Position numbers and translations under genes: made by a program. A model generated the notes under the pieces. It had not been told where the DNA came from, searched no databases, and saw only the letters and a list, made by a program, of their open reading frames with translations. This document shows positions 5,956-7,817 of a stretch of 7,817 bases of DNA, one piece after another. Each line of letters opens with the position of its first letter. Within the stretch, counting starts at the first letter, position 1. The DNA comes from Bacillota bacterium (GTDB lineage Bacteria; Bacillota; Clostridia; Christensenellales; Aristaeellaceae), in contig JAGVSV010000184.1 in the NCBI GenBank assembly GCA_019137115.1, positions 1 to 7,817 of the forward strand, in the 5' to 3' direction.

Positions 5956-6150
5956 TCAACCGGGATGATCTGCCGCCTGCTCATGCCAAATATTTTGAAG
6001 ATACTGTACAGTTTCATGGTATTCTTCAACAATTTCCGGCGAAACAAAAGCTTCCAGTTTCCGTTGCAGCAATAGTTCCAAAAGCCTTCAAGGCTGACCG
6101 CCAAAGAAGATCGCTGATGCCACAACATTCGTATCGATCACAACATTCAT
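5956..6150 (-). pseudogene. Broken PIN-domain (VapC-like) toxin gene
   Basis: Reading from ATG 6150, which overlaps the antitoxin stop as ATGA, gives MNVVIDTNVVASAIFFGGQP, then TGA (6088-6090). The same frame continues as RLLELLLQRKLEAFVSPEIV, then EEYHETVQYLQ, to a stop at 5956-5958. This is the start of the PIN-family putative toxins (the TIGR00305/COG1569 group). Those normally have about 140 residues and begin VIDTN (first catalytic Asp, here Asp6), with acidic residues near EEY. A CGA-to-TGA change is the simplest cause of the stop, because an Arg is usual after GGxP. After residue about 52 the family sequence stops, so the C-terminal half with the remaining acidic metal ligands is absent. 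The toxin ribonuclease should be inactive. Confidence 0.85.
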
Positions 6151-6428
6151 TTCGCCTGGTTCCCGGCTTTACGAACTTCCTTAATAGCGCTGCTGATGTC
6201 ACCCTCAGTCATGCCAACATCAGCTGCCCACTGCGTCGCCTGATCCATCATGGATTGAAACTCAGTGAAGTCAGGTTTGGTGATGGGTTTGAGCAAAATA
6301 TTTTCCCCGTCGCTGAGCACCATCAGCTTTGCTCCCGGTAGCAAGGAAAGCGCGTCACGGATCGCCTTGGGAAGCACGATCTGCCCTCTGGATGAGACAG
6401 CGGTGATTTCGGTCAAATACTGTGTCAT
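6147..6428 (-). CDS. AbrB/MazE-type (SpoVT-AbrB) antitoxin, intact
   Basis: ATG 6428 has AAGGAG (6437-6442) eight bases upstream. The frame runs back to 6494, but the -10 and -35 boxes lie in that extension. The 93-residue product begins MTQYLTEITAVSSRGQIVLP, the swapped-hairpin DNA-binding fold typical of AbrB/MazE/VapB proteins (SSRGQIVLPKAIRDAL, then GAKLMVLSDGENILLKPI). The C-terminal half (about 48-93, EFQSMMDQATQWAADVGMTE) would be the toxin-binding arm. Such antitoxins neutralise the co-encoded toxin and repress their own promoter. Here the partner PIN toxin is broken, so this is an orphan antitoxin that may persist as a plain regulator. Its stop overlaps the toxin start by ATGA. Confidence 0.9.
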   Translation of the reverse strand: MTQYLTEITAVSSRGQIVLPKAIRDALSLLPGAKLMVLSDGENILLKPITKPDFTEFQSMMDQATQWAADVGMTEGDISSAIKEVRKAGNQAK

Positions 6429-6446
6429 GCTCAACACTCCTTGCAA

Positions 6447-6459
6447 TAAGAATTTCTTA
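6447..6459. promoter_or_regulatory. Candidate operator: inverted repeat in the antitoxin 5' leader
   Basis: TAAGAA (6447-6452) and TTCTTA (6454-6459) form a perfect 6+6 inverted repeat with one central base. It lies between the -10 box and the ribosome binding site of the antitoxin gene, over the expected transcription start. AbrB-type antitoxins bind such sites to repress themselves. Binding is inferred. Confidence 0.5.
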
Positions 6460-6465
6460 CCTGAT

Positions 6466-6494
6466 AGTTTAGCGCGGTTTTCTTTATTTTGCAA
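6466..6494 (-). promoter_or_regulatory. Promoter of the toxin-antitoxin operon
   Basis: On the minus strand, -35 TTGCAA (6494-6489) and -10 TAAACT (6471-6466) are separated by exactly 17 bp, 38 bp upstream of the antitoxin ATG. With no visible terminator after the toxin remnant, transcription could continue into dxs and tlyA. Confidence 0.65.
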
Positions 6495-6536
6495 GAGAGA
6501 TGAACTGACAGAGCAATCAGCAGCACGAAAGAAAAG

Positions 6537-6549
6537 TGCGGAATCCGCA
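6537..6549. repeat. Short perfect inverted repeat TGCGGA-A-TCCGCA
   Basis: A 6+6 bp inverted repeat with one central base lies in the 70-bp gap between the antitoxin promoter and the ATPase remnant. It is too compact for a terminator hairpin and could be an operator or a chance palindrome. Confidence 0.4.
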
Positions 6550-6574
6550 ATTATTCTTCGAGTTGCATTGAAAT

Positions 6575-6910
6575 ATGCTTTTCTGCGACCTGATCCGTCG
6601 GGGGTATGATGTGGATGTGGGCGTCATCGTGCAGCATGTCAAAACGGATGACAATCGAAAAATCCGAAAGCAACTGGAAGTGGATTTCGTGGTCAACCGC
6701 GGAAACCAGCGAATCTATATCCAGTCGGCCCTATCCATCGAGCATCCGGAAAAACGCAAGCAGGAGATTGCCTCGCTCATCCATATCCCCGACTCATTCG
6801 CAAAGATGGTCGTGGTGCGGGATTATATCAAGCCGTGGCGTGATGAAAACGGCATCTTGTATATGGGCGTTGAACAGTTCCTGCTGGATGAAAAGGCTGT
6901 GGAGATATAA
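6575..6910 (+). pseudogene. C-terminal remnant of a DUF4143 AAA ATPase
   Basis: The 111 residues from ATG 6575 match the end of the ATP-binding proteins with AAA and DUF4143 domains (COG1373), which usually have about 400 residues. The family wording is visible in CDLIRRGYDVDVGVI, RKQLEVDFVVNRGNQRIYIQ, HIPDSFAKMVVVRDYIKPWR and DENGILYMGVEQFLLDE. The DFV...YIQ block belongs to a PD-(D/E)XK-like fold. The whole AAA domain (Walker A and B) and the start of DUF4143 are missing. A stop (TGA 6569-6571) lies two codons upstream, the DNA before that is unrelated, and no ribosome binding site is seen. It is a fragment left by a deletion or insertion. Its Lys/Glu-rich, AT-richer coding differs from dxs and points to acquired DNA. 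Confidence 0.8.
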
Positions 6911-7065
6911 TACTGAACTCAATCATAAATGCTTCGATGAGTCGGTCTTTTTACGACTGCGCGTTGCCTCATTCTTTCGGCTTAATGCAGCCATCAAAAA
7001 TCCTCGCCCCATCAGTGCATTGATCCATTCGTTCAGTATAAGAGCAAATTTCGAAGGCATTTATG
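6911..7065. repeat. Intergenic segment with two pairs of inverted repeats in crossed order
   Basis: ATACTGAAC (6910-6918) is the exact reverse complement of GTTCAGTAT (7031-7039). CATAAATGCTTCGA (6924-6937) matches the reverse complement of 7051-7065 in all 14 positions apart from one extra base on the right. The left order is A then B and the right order is A' then B', so both stems cannot nest; they would form a pseudoknot or mark a rearrangement. A 45-codon frame on the minus strand (7060-6923, MPSKFALILNEWINALMGRG at its start) fills the segment but has no ribosome binding site and no recognised family. It may be a remnant. Confidence 0.6.
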
Positions 7066-7817
7066 TTAGAGCATATTACGCAGGTTTAGAAATTCCTCCA
7101 GCGCCTCCACCGACAGGGGCCGCGAATAATAGTACCCTTGTATTTCATTGCAGGCTATGCTTCTTAGAAAATCCGCCTGCTCTTTTGTTTCCACGCCTTC
7201 AGCCGTAACACGCGCTCTGAAGGTTCTGGCTAATAAAATGATGATCTCCGTGATAGGAGCTCTTTTTCTTTCTAAATCTATGTAGTCTATAATGCCTTTG
7301 TCTATTTTGAGTCTGTCAAAAGGCACCGATTTCAGCCGGCTTAGTGATGAGTATCCTTTGCCGAAATCATCGATGGCAATATGGACTCCCAGCTCCTTCA
7401 ATTGGTGCAGTTTCTCAATGGCTTCCTCAGGATTCTTAGAGAACAGGCTTTCTGTGATTTCCAGCTCGATATATTGCGGGTTTACCCCGCTTTCCCTGAT
7501 GATTTTTCTTACATCGCGGATAAAATCCTCTTCCTGGAATTGCACAACCGATAGGTTCACCGAAACAAGTAGAGGCGGAAACCCCTTGGCAATCAGCCTG
7601 TTATGCGTTTGAAGCGCTTGTTCCAGCACCCAGAGCCCCACATCATAGATCAATCCCGTCTGCTCCAGTATGGGGATGAATCGATCCGGCGGCACCCTTT
7701 TGCTGCCGTCGCTCGTCCACCGGAGCAGGGCTTCAATGCCAACGGTTTTTTCCGTATCACAGCTGATCTGAGGCTGAAACTCTAAGAAAAACTCTTCGTT
7801 TTCCAGCGATCTAAACA
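7066..7817 (-). CDS. EAL-domain cyclic-di-GMP phosphodiesterase, N-terminus outside window
   Basis: The frame is open to the right edge, so the gene begins outside the window; 249 residues are visible, starting FRSLENEEFFLEFQPQI. This is nearly a complete EAL domain, which hydrolyses c-di-GMP to pGpG with two metal ions. The signature is GIEALLRW (EAL). The other catalytic and metal positions appear intact: SVNLS (Asn), ELEITES (Glu), AIDDFGKGYSSL (Asp-Asp, loop 6), LKIDKG (Lys), AEGVET (Glu) and QGYYYSRPL (Gln). An active phosphodiesterase is therefore likely. The missing N-terminal part would usually hold a sensor, membrane or GGDEF domain. Substrates reach it in the cytoplasm, where it would promote motility over attachment. 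The stop at 7066 lies just beside the crossed inverted repeats. Confidence 0.93.
   Translation of the reverse strand, partial: FRSLENEEFFLEFQPQISCDTEKTVGIEALLRWTSDGSKRVPPDRFIPILEQTGLIYDVGLWVLEQALQTHNRLIAKGFPPLLVSVNLSVVQFQEEDFIRDVRKIIRESGVNPQYIELEITESLFSKNPEEAIEKLHQLKELGVHIAIDDFGKGYSSLSRLKSVPFDRLKIDKGIIDYIDLERKRAPITEIIILLARTFRARVTAEGVETKEQADFLRSIACNEIQGYYYSRPLSVEALEEFLNLRNML

Noticed and set aside
5937..6128. 63-codon minus-strand frame upstream of dxs
   Set aside because: It is out of frame with the PIN toxin remnant occupying the same DNA, whose family sequence is clearly readable in another frame.

Overview
The window looks like a GC-rich chromosomal segment of a Gram-positive anaerobe, most likely a member of the Clostridia. 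This is inferred from the dxs-tlyA pairing, strong AAGGAG-type ribosome binding sites, and a DUF4143-type ATPase remnant and AbrB/PIN toxin-antitoxin module of the kind common in that class. No rRNA or tRNA is present and the species cannot be named.

Layout. (1) Positions 1-1224 hold the 3' part of a gene for a CHC2 (DnaG-type) zinc-finger protein. Its C-terminal coding region carries two full copies and one partial copy of an 87-bp C-rich tandem repeat, which reads as 29 residues per unit. A non-coding stretch of about 600 bp follows. It holds a large nested hairpin, a perfect AT palindrome, and four more copies of the same repeat core in the opposite orientation. The G-rich strand has strong G-quadruplex motifs. 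(2) Positions 1225-2274 (+) encode an unrecognised 349-residue protein that appears internally duplicated. It converges, with three bases between stops, on (3) a secreted protein on the minus strand with a plausible papain-like Cys/His/Asp arrangement (2278-3105). (4) Upstream of that on the minus strand are tlyA (rRNA 2'-O-methyltransferase/hemolysin family) and dxs (1-deoxyxylulose-5-phosphate synthase), joined by an ATGA overlap. (5) From about 5930 rightward the sequence is visibly AT-richer and contains accessory genes. These are an intact AbrB-type antitoxin with its own promoter and a candidate operator, a PIN toxin gene broken by an in-frame stop and lacking its C-terminal half, a C-terminal remnant of a DUF4143 ATPase, and the almost complete EAL domain of a c-di-GMP phosphodiesterase running off the right edge.

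How the parts relate. dxs and tlyA are translationally coupled housekeeping genes. The antitoxin and toxin remnant lie directly upstream of dxs on the same strand, with no visible terminator between, so antitoxin-promoter transcripts could run into dxs. The left part seems to be shaped by an expanding G/C-rich repeat that inserts into both coding and non-coding DNA. The repeat family, with its G-quadruplex potential, inverted arrangement and in-frame 87-bp period, is the most unusual thing seen here.
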